Shown: positions 17,452-26,021 of the stretch, one piece after another
How positions within the stretch are numbered: position 1 is the first letter of the stretch
How the letters are laid out: each line of letters opens with the position of its first letter
Made by a program: the position numbers and the translations under genes
The notes under the pieces: generated by a model
Seen by the model: the letters and a program-made list of their open reading frames with translations, nothing else
Databases searched by the model: none
What the model was told of the DNA's origin: nothing
From: CAVZCC01 sp963773765
GTDB taxonomy: Bacteria; Actinomycetota; Acidimicrobiia; Acidimicrobiales; Microtrichaceae
Direction of reading: 5' to 3'
Assembly (NCBI GenBank): GCA_963773765.1
Contig: CAVZCC010000006.1
Location: 62,001-126,000 of the forward strand
Length of the DNA stretch: 64,000 bases

Positions 17452-18717
17452 ATGGTGCAGGCCGAACCGTCGCGAACGCGGGCGCCCCGTGGGAGCGCGC
17501 GGGAGGCCCTGGTCGGGGCGGCCGCCGACCTCTGGTTCGCCGCCGACCTGGACGACCTGGCCTCCTTCATCACCGTCTCCCGGCTCCGGGAGGCCACGGG
17601 GCTCTCCACGGGCGCCGTGTACTCGGCCTTCCCGTGCGGAGCCGATGGGTCCGATGCCGGACGGTCGGCGCCCCGGCGTGTGGCCCGTCACGCGCTGCTG
17701 TGCCCACCGGGCGACCCGGACCGGACGGTGGCCGAGGCCCTCGAGCTGGTCGGGACCGCGTTGGACGCCGCGGTGGGCGGCCCGCTGCCGCTCCCGGAGG
17801 TGGTGGCCCGGCTGGTGGCCCTGCCGGCAGTCGAGGGAGCGCGGGGCGACTTCGCCCACGAGTTCTCCCAGGGATGGTTGCTGGCGGCGGTGGCCCTCAA
17901 CGACCCGGACGCGGCCGACGAGCTCCGGCGGAGCTACCTGCAGTACCAGCGCACCCACACCCCCGTGGTCATCCGCCTCCTGGAGCTCGCTGGGCGGGAG
18001 CCGGTCCACGGACTGCAGGTCGACGAGCTGGCCGCGATGCTGACGTCGGTGCTGGACGGGTGCGCCTTCCGGCTCCGCTTCGACCGGGACCGCGACGAGG
18101 AGTTCATCGTGCGCCTCCTGCTCGGCCTCTGGACCGGCCTCACCCGTCCGGTCGGGGACGAGGACCACCTCCTCGGCGGTAGGGCGGCGTCGCCCGCCGC
18201 CGACCTCCCGCTGGCGCCCGAGCAGCGCGACGCGGTCGAGGGCGCCGTGCGTCGGCTCCACGACCGGGACGGTTGGTCGGCGGTGACCCTGCAGCGCGTG
18301 GCCGAGCTGGCCGCCGTGCCGGCATCCCAGCTGGTGGCCGCGTACCCCGACCGTCACCGCCTGGCGCCGCTCGTGTGGTCGGGCCTGGCGGAGTCCCTCC
18401 GGCGGCGGTCGGGGGACCGGGGCACCGGTCCCGGCGCGGCCCCTGAGCTGGTGCGTGACCTGGCCGCGACGGCGTGTGCCAACCGGGCCGTGACCGCGTC
18501 GCTGCTCCAGGCCCGGCTGGCCGGCCAGGCCGGGCCGGAGCAGCCGGCGACGGCCGTGGTGGATGACCTGGCCCACCTGCTGGCCGGGGCGGTCCCGGGC
18601 GGGGCGAGCCGGTCCGCGCTGGTGGTGGAGGCGGTCCTGGGCCGGGCCGCTGTGGACGACGCCACCACACCGGAGACCCTGGCCGATGCCGTGCTCCCGC
18701 TGGTGGCGGCGGCATGA
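17452..18717 (+). CDS. double-TetR-domain transcriptional regulator, copy A
   Basis: 421 residues from ATG 17452 (GGAGAGG 7 nt upstream; a GTG at 17449 is possible), twice the size of a normal TetR protein. The N-terminal helix-turn-helix is A-R-E-A-L-V-G-A-A-A-D-L with recognition region LREATGLSTGAVYSAF. A ligand-type helical domain follows (RLLELAGREPVHGL, LLLGLWTGLTRPVG). Near residues 258-305 is a second TetR-like helix-turn-helix (RLHDRDGWSAVTLQRVAELA followed by QLVAAYPDRHRLAPLV), and then a second helical domain. It is clearly paralogous to the next gene in all parts. Regulated targets unknown; autoregulation likely from the shared palindrome. Confidence 0.75.
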   Translation: MVQAEPSRTRAPRGSAREALVGAAADLWFAADLDDLASFITVSRLREATGLSTGAVYSAFPCGADGSDAGRSAPRRVARHALLCPPGDPDRTVAEALELVGTALDAAVGGPLPLPEVVARLVALPAVEGARGDFAHEFSQGWLLAAVALNDPDAADELRRSYLQYQRTHTPVVIRLLELAGREPVHGLQVDELAAMLTSVLDGCAFRLRFDRDRDEEFIVRLLLGLWTGLTRPVGDEDHLLGGRAASPAADLPLAPEQRDAVEGAVRRLHDRDGWSAVTLQRVAELAAVPASQLVAAYPDRHRLAPLVWSGLAESLRRRSGDRGTGPGAAPELVRDLAATACANRAVTASLLQARLAGQAGPEQPATAVVDDLAHLLAGAVPGGASRSALVVEAVLGRAAVDDATTPETLADAVLPLVAAA

Positions 18718-18864
18718 ACGGTTTGGGCCGGGACGGAGGAGGGGCGTTCCCCCGTCCCGGCTTCGCCCGACCTCTCCCAAGGACGGACGCACCACCATGG
18801 CCGTCCACCCTGGACCTCGACAGGTCCATCCGGCCCACCGGAGCACCAGTTCGTTCGCTCCAAC

Positions 18865-18878
18865 CGAACGATCGTTCG
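18865..18878. promoter_or_regulatory. perfect 14-bp palindrome upstream of the second double-TetR gene
   Basis: CGAACGATCGTTCG is a perfect inverted repeat ending 26 bp before the GTG start at 18905, flanked by further TTCG/CGTTCG half-sites (18849-18857 and 18878-18882). The same element with one change precedes the paralogous gene. A TetR-dimer operator is the simplest reading. Confidence 0.6.
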
Positions 18879-18904
18879 TTCGTCGGGCATGGCAGGGGCA
18901 CGCC

Positions 18905-20248
18905 GTGACGCCGGACGCCCACCAGGACCGTTCGGAGGACCGGACCCGATCCGGTGTCCGGCGTGGGACGGCCCAGGACGCCCTGGTGGCCGGCGCCTGC
19001 GACCTGCTGGCCGGGGCGACCCTGGACGACCTGACCGCCTTCATCACCGCGGCGCGGCTCAGTCGGGTCAGCGGGGTGTCGGGCGGTGCCATCTACTCGG
19101 CCTTCGCACCCGGGCCGGGGGTGGGGGGCGCCACCCGCAGCGGGCCGCAGGCCGCGGTGCGCCACGCGTTCATCCATCCCAGCTTCGACGCGGATGCCGT
19201 GACGCAGCTCGCCATGGCCATCGTGGAGGCCGCGGTGGTGCAGGGCAACGACGGCACGACCGGCCTGGACCTCCCGGCCGTGACGGACTCGATCGCCGAC
19301 CTGGTGCTGGAGGGCGTGGACGGCTCGCTGGCCCGCAACTACTCCCAGCTCTGGCTCGCTGCCGCGGTGGCGCTCAACGACCCGGAGATCAGGCAGGTGG
19401 GCCGCGAGGAGTACCGGTCCTACTTCGAGGGGTACGGCGCCATGGTGGCCGAGCTGCTCCGGCTGTCGGGCCGCGAGCCACTGGAGGGCACCACGGTGGA
19501 ACAGCTCGCTGCCGTCCTGGTCACCGCGGTGGACGGCGCCGTCCTGCAGCTGCGGTTCGATCCCGACCTGGGGCGCGACCATGCGGTGCGCCTGGTGCTG
19601 GGCCTGTGGGCCGGGCTGACCCGCCCCGTCGGGGATCCGGACGACCTGTTGGAGCGACGGGTGGCCGGACCCCTGTCCGGCCCGGTCACCGCGGAGGAGG
19701 CACCGGCGGTGCAGGCCGCGGTGCGCCGGCTCCACGACCGGGCGGGCTGGGGAGCGGTGTCGTTGCGCAAGGTGGCACAGCTGTCCGGCGTTCCGGTGGT
19801 GCGCCTGGCCACCCGGTACCCGGACCGTCACCACCTGGCTCCGGTGGTGTGGGCCGGCCTCTCCTCGGCCGTCGCCGGCGCGGACGGGGCGCCGGGCACG
19901 GGTCCGGCCGGCCGGGTGGTGGCCATGGTGATGGACCTGGCCGACATGGCGTGCTCGCACCGTGCGCTCGCCGCCTCGCTCCTGCGGGCCCGGCTGTGCG
20001 ACGGCGCCGTGACGGGCGGGACCGGAGCGGACCCGGTCGTCGATCCGTTGGTGGGGGCACTGGCGGCCGCCCTGGACGCGGCCGGGTGTGGCGACGACGA
20101 CGGGGGTAGGGGCCGCGCCGCGACGATCGTCGACGCCGTCGTGGTGCGGGCCGCCACCTCCGAGGTCCGGGCCGAGGACCTGGCCCGGCAGGTGCTGGGT
20201 GGCCTGCTCCCGGACGGCCTGCCGGGAGACGCGACGGGGCCGGCCTAG
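18905..20248 (+). CDS. double-TetR-domain transcriptional regulator, copy B
   Basis: 447 residues from GTG 18905. The reading frame is open further upstream, but that part crosses the palindrome and lacks homology to copy A. The domain order is the same as copy A: HTH 1 (AQDALVAGACDLLAG with LSRVSGVSGGAIYSAF), a helical domain (LLRLSGREPLEGT, LVLGLWAGLTRPVGDPDDLL), HTH 2 (RLHDRAGWGAVSLRKVAQLS then VRLATRYPDRHHLAPVV), and a second helical domain. The tandem arrangement suggests local gene duplication after the two-domain fusion formed. Function otherwise unknown. Confidence 0.75.
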   Translation: MTPDAHQDRSEDRTRSGVRRGTAQDALVAGACDLLAGATLDDLTAFITAARLSRVSGVSGGAIYSAFAPGPGVGGATRSGPQAAVRHAFIHPSFDADAVTQLAMAIVEAAVVQGNDGTTGLDLPAVTDSIADLVLEGVDGSLARNYSQLWLAAAVALNDPEIRQVGREEYRSYFEGYGAMVAELLRLSGREPLEGTTVEQLAAVLVTAVDGAVLQLRFDPDLGRDHAVRLVLGLWAGLTRPVGDPDDLLERRVAGPLSGPVTAEEAPAVQAAVRRLHDRAGWGAVSLRKVAQLSGVPVVRLATRYPDRHHLAPVVWAGLSSAVAGADGAPGTGPAGRVVAMVMDLADMACSHRALAASLLRARLCDGAVTGGTGADPVVDPLVGALAAALDAAGCGDDDGGRGRAATIVDAVVVRAATSEVRAEDLARQVLGGLLPDGLPGDATGPA

Positions 20249-20256
20249 GCGACCGG

Positions 20257-21189
20257 TCAGTAGCCGAGCCGAGGGTCGACCGGGCCGATCAGCGGCTCGC
20301 CGGCCAGCCACCGCTCCACGTTCGCCGTGATGCGACCGGCCAGGAGGGGTCGTGCCATCTCCGGCGTGTTGCCCACGTGCGGTGTGATGATGCAGTTGGG
20401 CAGGTCCCACAGGGGATGGCCGTCGGGCAGGGGCTCGGGGTCGGTCACGTCCAGCCCGGCCCCACCGATCGTCCCCCGCGTCAGGGCGTCGACCAGGTCG
20501 TCGGTCACCACGTGGGCGCCCCTGGCCACGTTGACCAGCCACGTCCCCCGCGACAGGAGGTCGAGGCGCCGGGCGTCGATGATGCCGGTGGTCGCGGGCG
20601 TCAGGGCGAGGGCCAGCACCACCAGGTCGGCACCGTCGAGGGCGTCGTCGAGGCGGTCGGTGCCGACCGTGCGGGTCGCTCCGGCCAACGGTTCGGGGCG
20701 GTGGCGCACGACGGTGGTGTGGGTCGCGAACGGGCCGAGCAACCGGAGCAGCACCTCGGTGATCCCGCCGCCGCCGAGGATGGTGACCCGGGCCCCCTGC
20801 AGGTTGGTGCCGATCGCCCCGTGCTGCCGCCACCGGTCCGCCCGGGCGTACCGGCCCAGCCCCCGCATGCCGGCCAGGGTGAGTGTCAGCGCCAGCTCCG
20901 CCACCGGCTCGGCGTAGACGCCCTTGCCGCAGGTCCACCGGCGGTCCCCGTCCAGGACCCCCACGTAGGGCTCGATCCCGGCCCATGGGAGCTGCACCCA
21001 CCCGAGATGGTCCCCGTGCTCGTCCAGGACCCCCCGGAGGCCGGCCGGGTCGTCCGGTGCGGCCCACAGGAGCGCGCCGGCCCGCTCCACGTCCACCACC
21101 TCGGCTCCACCGTCGCGGACGGCCGCGGCCAGCCAGTCCGGAGAGCCGGCGGGGCCCACGGCGATGCCTCGTCGGTCCGTCACGGGCAC
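20257..21189 (-). CDS. D-isomer-specific 2-hydroxyacid dehydrogenase family protein
   Basis: 310 residues, GTG start. NAD(P)-dependent oxidoreductase fold. The nucleotide-binding region is V-T-I-L-G-G-G-G-I-T-E, where the usual GxGxxG is altered to GGGGIT. The catalytic Arg is in N-V-A-R-G-A, the Glu in D-V-T-D-P-E-P-L-P, and the His in I-T-P-H-V-G-N-T. The family includes glyoxylate/hydroxypyruvate and phosphoglycerate reductases; the exact substrate cannot be told. It ends 8 bp after the convergent regulator gene. Confidence 0.85.
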   Translation of the reverse strand: MPVTDRRGIAVGPAGSPDWLAAAVRDGGAEVVDVERAGALLWAAPDDPAGLRGVLDEHGDHLGWVQLPWAGIEPYVGVLDGDRRWTCGKGVYAEPVAELALTLTLAGMRGLGRYARADRWRQHGAIGTNLQGARVTILGGGGITEVLLRLLGPFATHTTVVRHRPEPLAGATRTVGTDRLDDALDGADLVVLALALTPATTGIIDARRLDLLSRGTWLVNVARGAHVVTDDLVDALTRGTIGGAGLDVTDPEPLPDGHPLWDLPNCIITPHVGNTPEMARPLLAGRITANVERWLAGEPLIGPVDPRLGY

Positions 21190-21350
21190 AGCTCTAGCAC
21201 CGGGGGCGTGCCCGGCCCGGCACCGCGGCGGGGCCGGACCCCGCCTGTCGGTGTCCGGAGGCAGGGCTGTACACTTTCAGATTCCCCGTTTTCGGCCGGG
21301 CGGGCCCCCGGGTGATGCGGGGAACCGTCCGTCCGCCATCAGGAGATCGT

Positions 21351-23502
21351 GTGGCGAACCACCCCGAGCTCGACGCCGAGCAGGCCTACATCGATCATGC
21401 CTACGACTGCCTGGAGCTGACCAAGCGGGCGGTCGAGGCCATGCGGGGCACCGTCGAGGGTGGCGCGGGTGGCACGTTCCAGAACCGCTACGAGCGCGAC
21501 GTGGTGTTCGACCGTGTGGAATCCCGCCTGCAGCAGCTGGAGTTGGGCGACCTGTCCCTGGTGTTCGGCCGGATCGACACGGAGATCCCCACCACCGACG
21601 TGACCGGTGCCCGTTCGACCGGGCCGGTCCCGACCGATGCCGTGGTGGTGGACCTGGCCGGTGTGGCGGGCGTGGTCCCGGGCACCGAGCGGTTCTACAT
21701 CGGGCGCCTGGCCGTGGCCGACGAGCACCGCGACCCGGTGGTGGTCGACTGGCGGGCGCCGGTGGCGGAGGCCTTCTACCGGGCCACCGGCCGGGACCCC
21801 ATGGGCCTGGTGCGCCGCCGTCACTTCGCCAGCCGGGGACGGACGCTGCTCGGCATCGACGACGAGCTGTTCGGCGCCGCCACCAAGGCACTGGACGAGG
21901 GCCAGGTGCAGGGGTACGGCGCCCTGATCTCCGCCCTGGAGGAGACCCGGTCCGGGAAGCTCTCCGACATCGTCGCCACCATCCAGGTGGAACAGGACGT
22001 CATCATCCGCTCGGAGCTCCCCGGCGTGCTGGTGGTCCAGGGCGGACCGGGCACGGGCAAGACGGTCGTGGCGCTGCACCGGGCCGCCTACCTGCTGTAC
22101 TCCCACCGGTTCCCCCTGGAGGGCCAGGGGGTGCTGGTGGTCGGGCCCAACCGGGTGTTCCTCTCCTACATCGAGCAGGTCCTCCCGTCGCTCGGCGAGG
22201 CCGGCGTGCAGATCGCCACGCTGGGGGACCTGGTGCCCCACGTGCGGGTCGGTGGCTACGACGTCGAGGCCGTCGCCCGGGTCAAGGGTGACCTGCGCAT
22301 GGTCGACGTGATCACGCGAGCCGTCCGGGACCGCGAGCGTCCGCTGCGGGAGGCGCTCCGGGTGCCGTACGGCATCCAGCGGCTCACGGTCACCCCGGAG
22401 GACTCCGCCGACATCATCTCCCAGGCCCGCCGGCGGTTCCGCACCCACAACGCGGGGCGCAAGCTGGTGGAGCAGCTCCTGATGGAGCGGCTCACCGCCT
22501 CGGCCCGCACCGACGAGACCATCGACGTGGTGCGCGAACGCACGCGCCGTGACCCGCTGGTGCGGGAGGCGTTGGAGCGCATGTGGCCGGTGCTGACACC
22601 GGCCGAGCTGCTCAACGACCTGTTCGGGTCCCCGGCGCTGCTCAAGCTCGCCGCCCACCGGTACCTGCGGCCCCGACGAGTGGGTGCACCTGGCCCGGGA
22701 CCGCCAGGCCGACGCGGCCGAGGTGGTGTTCACCCACCACGACGTGCCGCTCCTGGACGAGGCGCTGGAGTTGCTCGGACCCCGGCCCCGCCACAAGGAC
22801 GAGGACGCGGTCCGCACCTACGGCCACATCGTCGTGGACGAGGCCCAGGACCTGTCACCCATGCAGCTCCGGGTGCTGGACCGCAGGTCCCTGAACGGGT
22901 CGATGACGATCGTCGGCGACATCGCCCAGGCCACCGGGGCGTGGGCCCACGACGACTGGGAGTCGGTGCTGGAGCACCTTCCGGAGCGCCGCCCGCCCCG
23001 CCGGGCCGAGCTCACGGTGGGCTACCGGGTGCCCGGGCCGATCATGGACCTGGCCTCCAAGGTGCTGCGCCTGGCCGCGCCCGGCCTCCGCCCGCCCACG
23101 TCGATCCGCCACGTCGGCGACGAGCCCACCATCACCGCCACGTCCGACGCGGAGCTGGACCTGGAACTGGTGGACGCCGTCCGGCGCGAGCTGAAGGCCG
23201 TGGGGTCCGGCAACGTGGCCGTGGTGGTGCCCGGCTCGCTGGCCGACCGCATGGACCGGGCGCTGGACGACGCCGGGGTGGACCACGGCCGGGCCACCCG
23301 CCAGGGCCTGGACCGCCAGGTGACGATCGTGCCCACCTCGCTGGTCAAGGGCCTGGAGCTGGACTCGGTCATCGTGGTGGAGCCGGCCGCCATCCTGGAC
23401 GAGGAGGTGCGGGGCCCGCAGGCCCTGTACGTGTCCCTCACCCGGTCCACCAAGCGGTTGTCGGTGATCCACACGGGGCCGTTGCCCGACGTGCTGCGCT
23501 GA
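21351..23502 (+). CDS. helD: HelD-like superfamily 1 helicase, RNA polymerase recycling factor (frameshifted)
   Basis: About 716 residues when repaired; GTG 21351 follows AGGAG. HelD removes stalled RNA polymerase from DNA using ATP. Hallmarks are the N-terminal coiled arm, L-V-F-G-R-I-D-T, R-F-Y-I-G-R-L-A-V-A-D and V-V-V-D-W-R-A-P-V-A. Walker A is Q-G-G-P-G-T-G-K-T, motif II is VVDEAQDLSPMQ, motif III is TIVGDIAQATG, and the last helicase motif is LYVSLTRSTKRLSV. One extra C in the C4 run 22671-22674 breaks the frame; removing it gives R-Y-L-R-P-D-E-W-V-H-L. The last codons lie in copy 1 of a 55-bp tandem repeat. Confidence 0.87.
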
Positions 23503-23619
23503 CGTTCCGGGGAGGTCAGTGATCCATACGGGGCCGTTGCCCGACGTGCTGCGCTGACGTTCCGGGGAGGTCGGTGATCCACACGGGGCCGTTGCCCGAC
23601 GTGCTTCGCTGACGTTCCG
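23461..23619. repeat. 55-bp tandem repeat, 2.9 copies, spanning the end of helD
   Basis: Copies start at 23461, 23516 and 23571 and differ by only a few bases (for example CACACGG/CATACGG and GTGCTGCGC/GTGCTTCGC). Copy 1 encodes the last residues and stop of helD; copies 2 and 3 follow the stop and end exactly where the stop codon of the convergent gene begins. There are no spacers between copies. Confidence 0.95.
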
Positions 23620-24114
23620 CTACCCCTTCTCGCACCGGTCCAGCGCGCCGGACACCTTGTCCTGCTGGTCGTACATGGCATCGAGCTGGTCCTGCATGTG
23701 CGCGTCGATCTCGGCCTCCTCGGCCGAGTCGACCTCGGACATCATGTAGTCGATCTCGTCCTCCCAGAGGTTCTCCCAGTCCTTGATCTGCGCCCGGGCC
23801 AACTGGGCCGCCTCCTGGCACGTGTCCACCCGGGCGTTCGCGTCGTCCAGGTCGGTCCTGGTGCCGGCACCCAGGACCATGGCGCCGACCACCACACCCA
23901 GGCCGAGCCCGACCAGCAGCGCGATGGCCCCCGCCAGGAGCGTGCTCATGCGCACGCGCGGCGAGGGCTCCTCGGAGGCGGGGCCGGGGCCAGCCGCAGG
24001 CGGCGGGCCCATCACCGGCGGAGGCGGAACGACCGGCGCCCCGGGCGGGACGACGGGCGGGATGGCCGGCCCGGAGGGGCCCGGGGGTGGCGTGGGCGGC
24101 GGGACGTCGGACAT
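23620..24114 (-). CDS. Pro-rich single-pass membrane protein
   Basis: 164 residues. The first 50 residues are almost entirely Pro, Gly, Ala and Val (PPPTPPPGPSGP and similar) and probably cytoplasmic. A transmembrane helix follows near 57-80 (TLLAGAIALLVGLGLGVVVGAMVL), and then an acidic helical extracytoplasmic domain with two Cys (DTCQEAAQ and LDRCEKG). I do not recognise the family. The layout resembles actinobacterial cell-surface proteins with a Pro-rich cytoplasmic tail. Its stop abuts the tandem repeat of helD. Confidence 0.6.
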   Translation of the reverse strand: MSDVPPPTPPPGPSGPAIPPVVPPGAPVVPPPPVMGPPPAAGPGPASEEPSPRVRMSTLLAGAIALLVGLGLGVVVGAMVLGAGTRTDLDDANARVDTCQEAAQLARAQIKDWENLWEDEIDYMMSEVDSAEEAEIDAHMQDQLDAMYDQQDKVSGALDRCEKG

Positions 24115-24259
24115 CGGGAACTGCCTCTCGCTCGATCCGGGTCACGATCCGTGGCCCGGTTCCTCTCTCCTCCGCAGTCTCCCTGGCAGTGCTTGCGAAG
24201 GCAAGAACACCGGGACGGAAAGGGATCAGTCGGCATGGCCGACGGCCGATACAGGGTCC

Positions 24260-25237
24260 ATGGCCGGCGCCCATCGCTCCCTGGTCGACACCGCCACCGT
24301 GGCGACCGGATCACACCGTGACCTGGTCCGCGTCCGGGTGCACCCCGGCGTGGTGGTCGGCTTCGACGAGTTCCGCCTGACCCACCCGCCGGCCGCGCTG
24401 GCCCTGGACGGGTACGTGGACGGACCGTCGCGCTGGGACTGGGACGGGCCGTGGGGGACCCTCGACCATCACACCGGCGTGGAGCGCCTCCGCACCGGCG
24501 CCGCGTGCGAGCAGACGTCCTCCGCGGTGCAACTCGGGCTGTGGGACCGCCTGGGCCCGGACGCCGGCCTGGACGTGCACGTGAACGACTGCGACGCGGA
24601 TGCCTGCCTGGCGGTCTGGCTCCTCCGCCACCCCGACCGCGTGGCCGAACCGCCGGTGCGGACCCTGGTCGGGTGGGAGGGGCGCCTGGACGCCCACGGC
24701 GGGTGTGCGCTGGGCCAGGTCCCGCTCCCGTACCTCCCGTACCTGGCCTGGGTGTTCGAGCCGTACACGCGGTGGCGGACCGACCCGGAGGCGGACACGG
24801 GAGCGGATGCACAGGCCGCGGTGATCGACCGGGTCGGCGCCCGCATCGACGACTGGGCCGACGGCCGGGCCACCCGGATCGACGTGGCGAGCGAGTACCG
24901 GGTGCTGCACTGCACGGAGCACGTGGTGGCGGTGGAGGAGCGCGGCCCCTTCGCACGACTGACCATCCAGGGCGACGGGCGATCCTGCTTCGTGTCGGTC
25001 CGCGCCCACGGTGGCCGGCGCGTGGTCAGCATCGGCAGGGTGGAGGACGACGTGCCCCTGGACCTGCTGGGGGTGTGGGACGCGCTCAACCGCCAGGAGG
25101 GTCGGCCGCCGTCGGACCCGGACCGCTGGGGTGGCGGCGACCTCATCGGCGGGTCGCCCCGCCGGACCGGCACCGACCTCCCGGTCGACGTGATCTGCGC
25201 CGTGGTGGAGTCCCAGTGGTTCGGCGGGGCCGCCTGA
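24260..25237 (+). CDS. uncharacterised protein with DHH-like motifs
   Basis: 325 residues from ATG 24260. No signal or membrane helices. Residues about 66-73 read G-T-L-D-H-H-T-G, like the DHH motif of DHH phosphoesterases, and about 107-120 read H-V-N-D-C-D-A-D-A-C-L-A-V-W, like their metal-binding DxD motif. In known DHH enzymes the DxD motif comes before DHH; here the order is reversed, so a metal-dependent hydrolase is only a suggestion. The C-terminal third (GRSCFVSVRAHGGRRVVSIGR) could be a nucleic-acid or nucleotide binding part. I do not recognise an established family. Confidence 0.5.
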   Translation: MAGAHRSLVDTATVATGSHRDLVRVRVHPGVVVGFDEFRLTHPPAALALDGYVDGPSRWDWDGPWGTLDHHTGVERLRTGAACEQTSSAVQLGLWDRLGPDAGLDVHVNDCDADACLAVWLLRHPDRVAEPPVRTLVGWEGRLDAHGGCALGQVPLPYLPYLAWVFEPYTRWRTDPEADTGADAQAAVIDRVGARIDDWADGRATRIDVASEYRVLHCTEHVVAVEERGPFARLTIQGDGRSCFVSVRAHGGRRVVSIGRVEDDVPLDLLGVWDALNRQEGRPPSDPDRWGGGDLIGGSPRRTGTDLPVDVICAVVESQWFGGAA

Positions 25238-25257
25238 ACCCGGTGCGCGTCAGGCGG
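25230..25257. terminator. bidirectional hairpin over two convergent stop codons
   Basis: CCGCCTGA at 25230-25237 and TCAGGCGG at 25250-25257 form an 8-bp perfect stem around a 12-nt loop. Each arm contains the TGA stop of one of the two convergent genes. No U-tract follows, so it is a stem-only terminator candidate. Confidence 0.5.
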
Positions 25258-25930
25258 TGACGAGGATGCGTTCGGTGGCGAACGCTCCGATGCCCACGTG
25301 GCGGCCGTCGATCTCCACGGTGGCCGTGCCGTCGGGCGACAACGCGGTCAGCGTCCCGCTCCGGCCCGGCAGCAGGGCGTTCTCCTCCAGGAAGTCCAGG
25401 AGCCCGGGTTCGAACTCGAGCTCCTCGGGGATGCGGCTCACCGTGAACCCGGTGCCCACCTCCACGCGGCTGAGCGCCCGGGTGGCCGGCGCGTGGTAGT
25501 CGGCGCCGGGGATGGGGTTGCCGTGGGGGCACGTGGTGGGCTCGCCCAGCACGCGGTCGAGTGCGGCCTCGACCGAGTCGGAGATGACGTGCTCCCACTT
25601 GCCGGCCTCCACGTGGGCATCCGCCCAGGAGAGGCCGAGGACGTCGGTCAGGAAGCGCTCCGCCAGCCGGTGGCGACGGACCACCCGTTCGGCCAGGGCG
25701 AGGCCGGTGGCGGTGAGGGTGATGGTGGCGCCGATCCGGATCAGGCCCTCGTGCTCCATGCGGTGGATCATCTCCGACACCGCGGGACGGGAGACCTCCA
25801 GCCGCTCGGCGATCCGGGCCTGGATGACGTCGATGTCGTCCTCCCGCAGCTCCCAGATGGCCTCGCAGTACTCCTCGAACGCCGGATGGAACTCCTTCGA
25901 TCGGGATCCCTTCGACGGTGTGTTCGGCAT
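25250..25930 (-). CDS. DtxR/IdeR-family metal-dependent transcriptional repressor
   Basis: 226 residues. The N-terminal winged helix (EEYCEAIWELREDD, RIAERLEVSRPAVSEMIHRME) is followed by the dimerisation/metal domain with H-R-L-A-E-R-F-L, G-K-W-E-H-V-I-S and P-T-T-C-P-H-G-N-P-I-P-G. This is close to IdeR, whose ancillary and primary sites use the His/Glu/Cys residues in these positions. A C-terminal SH3/FeoA-like domain ends the protein. It probably senses Fe(II) or Mn(II) and represses uptake genes. Divergent from lhr; no target box was identified. Confidence 0.87.
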   Translation of the reverse strand: MPNTPSKGSRSKEFHPAFEEYCEAIWELREDDIDVIQARIAERLEVSRPAVSEMIHRMEHEGLIRIGATITLTATGLALAERVVRRHRLAERFLTDVLGLSWADAHVEAGKWEHVISDSVEAALDRVLGEPTTCPHGNPIPGADYHAPATRALSRVEVGTGFTVSRIPEELEFEPGLLDFLEENALLPGRSGTLTALSPDGTATVEIDGRHVGIGAFATERILVTA

Positions 25931-26021
25931 GCCGCGCAGTCTACGTGCAGCCCTCCGGGCGTCGACCGCGCCAGGCACCCCGGGGGCCGGCTGTCGGGGG
26001 TGCTGGGTACAGTCGGCCCCC

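Noticed and set aside
23461..23619. CRISPR-like repeat array
   Set aside because: Copies are directly adjacent without spacers, include helD codons, and no cas gene is present.
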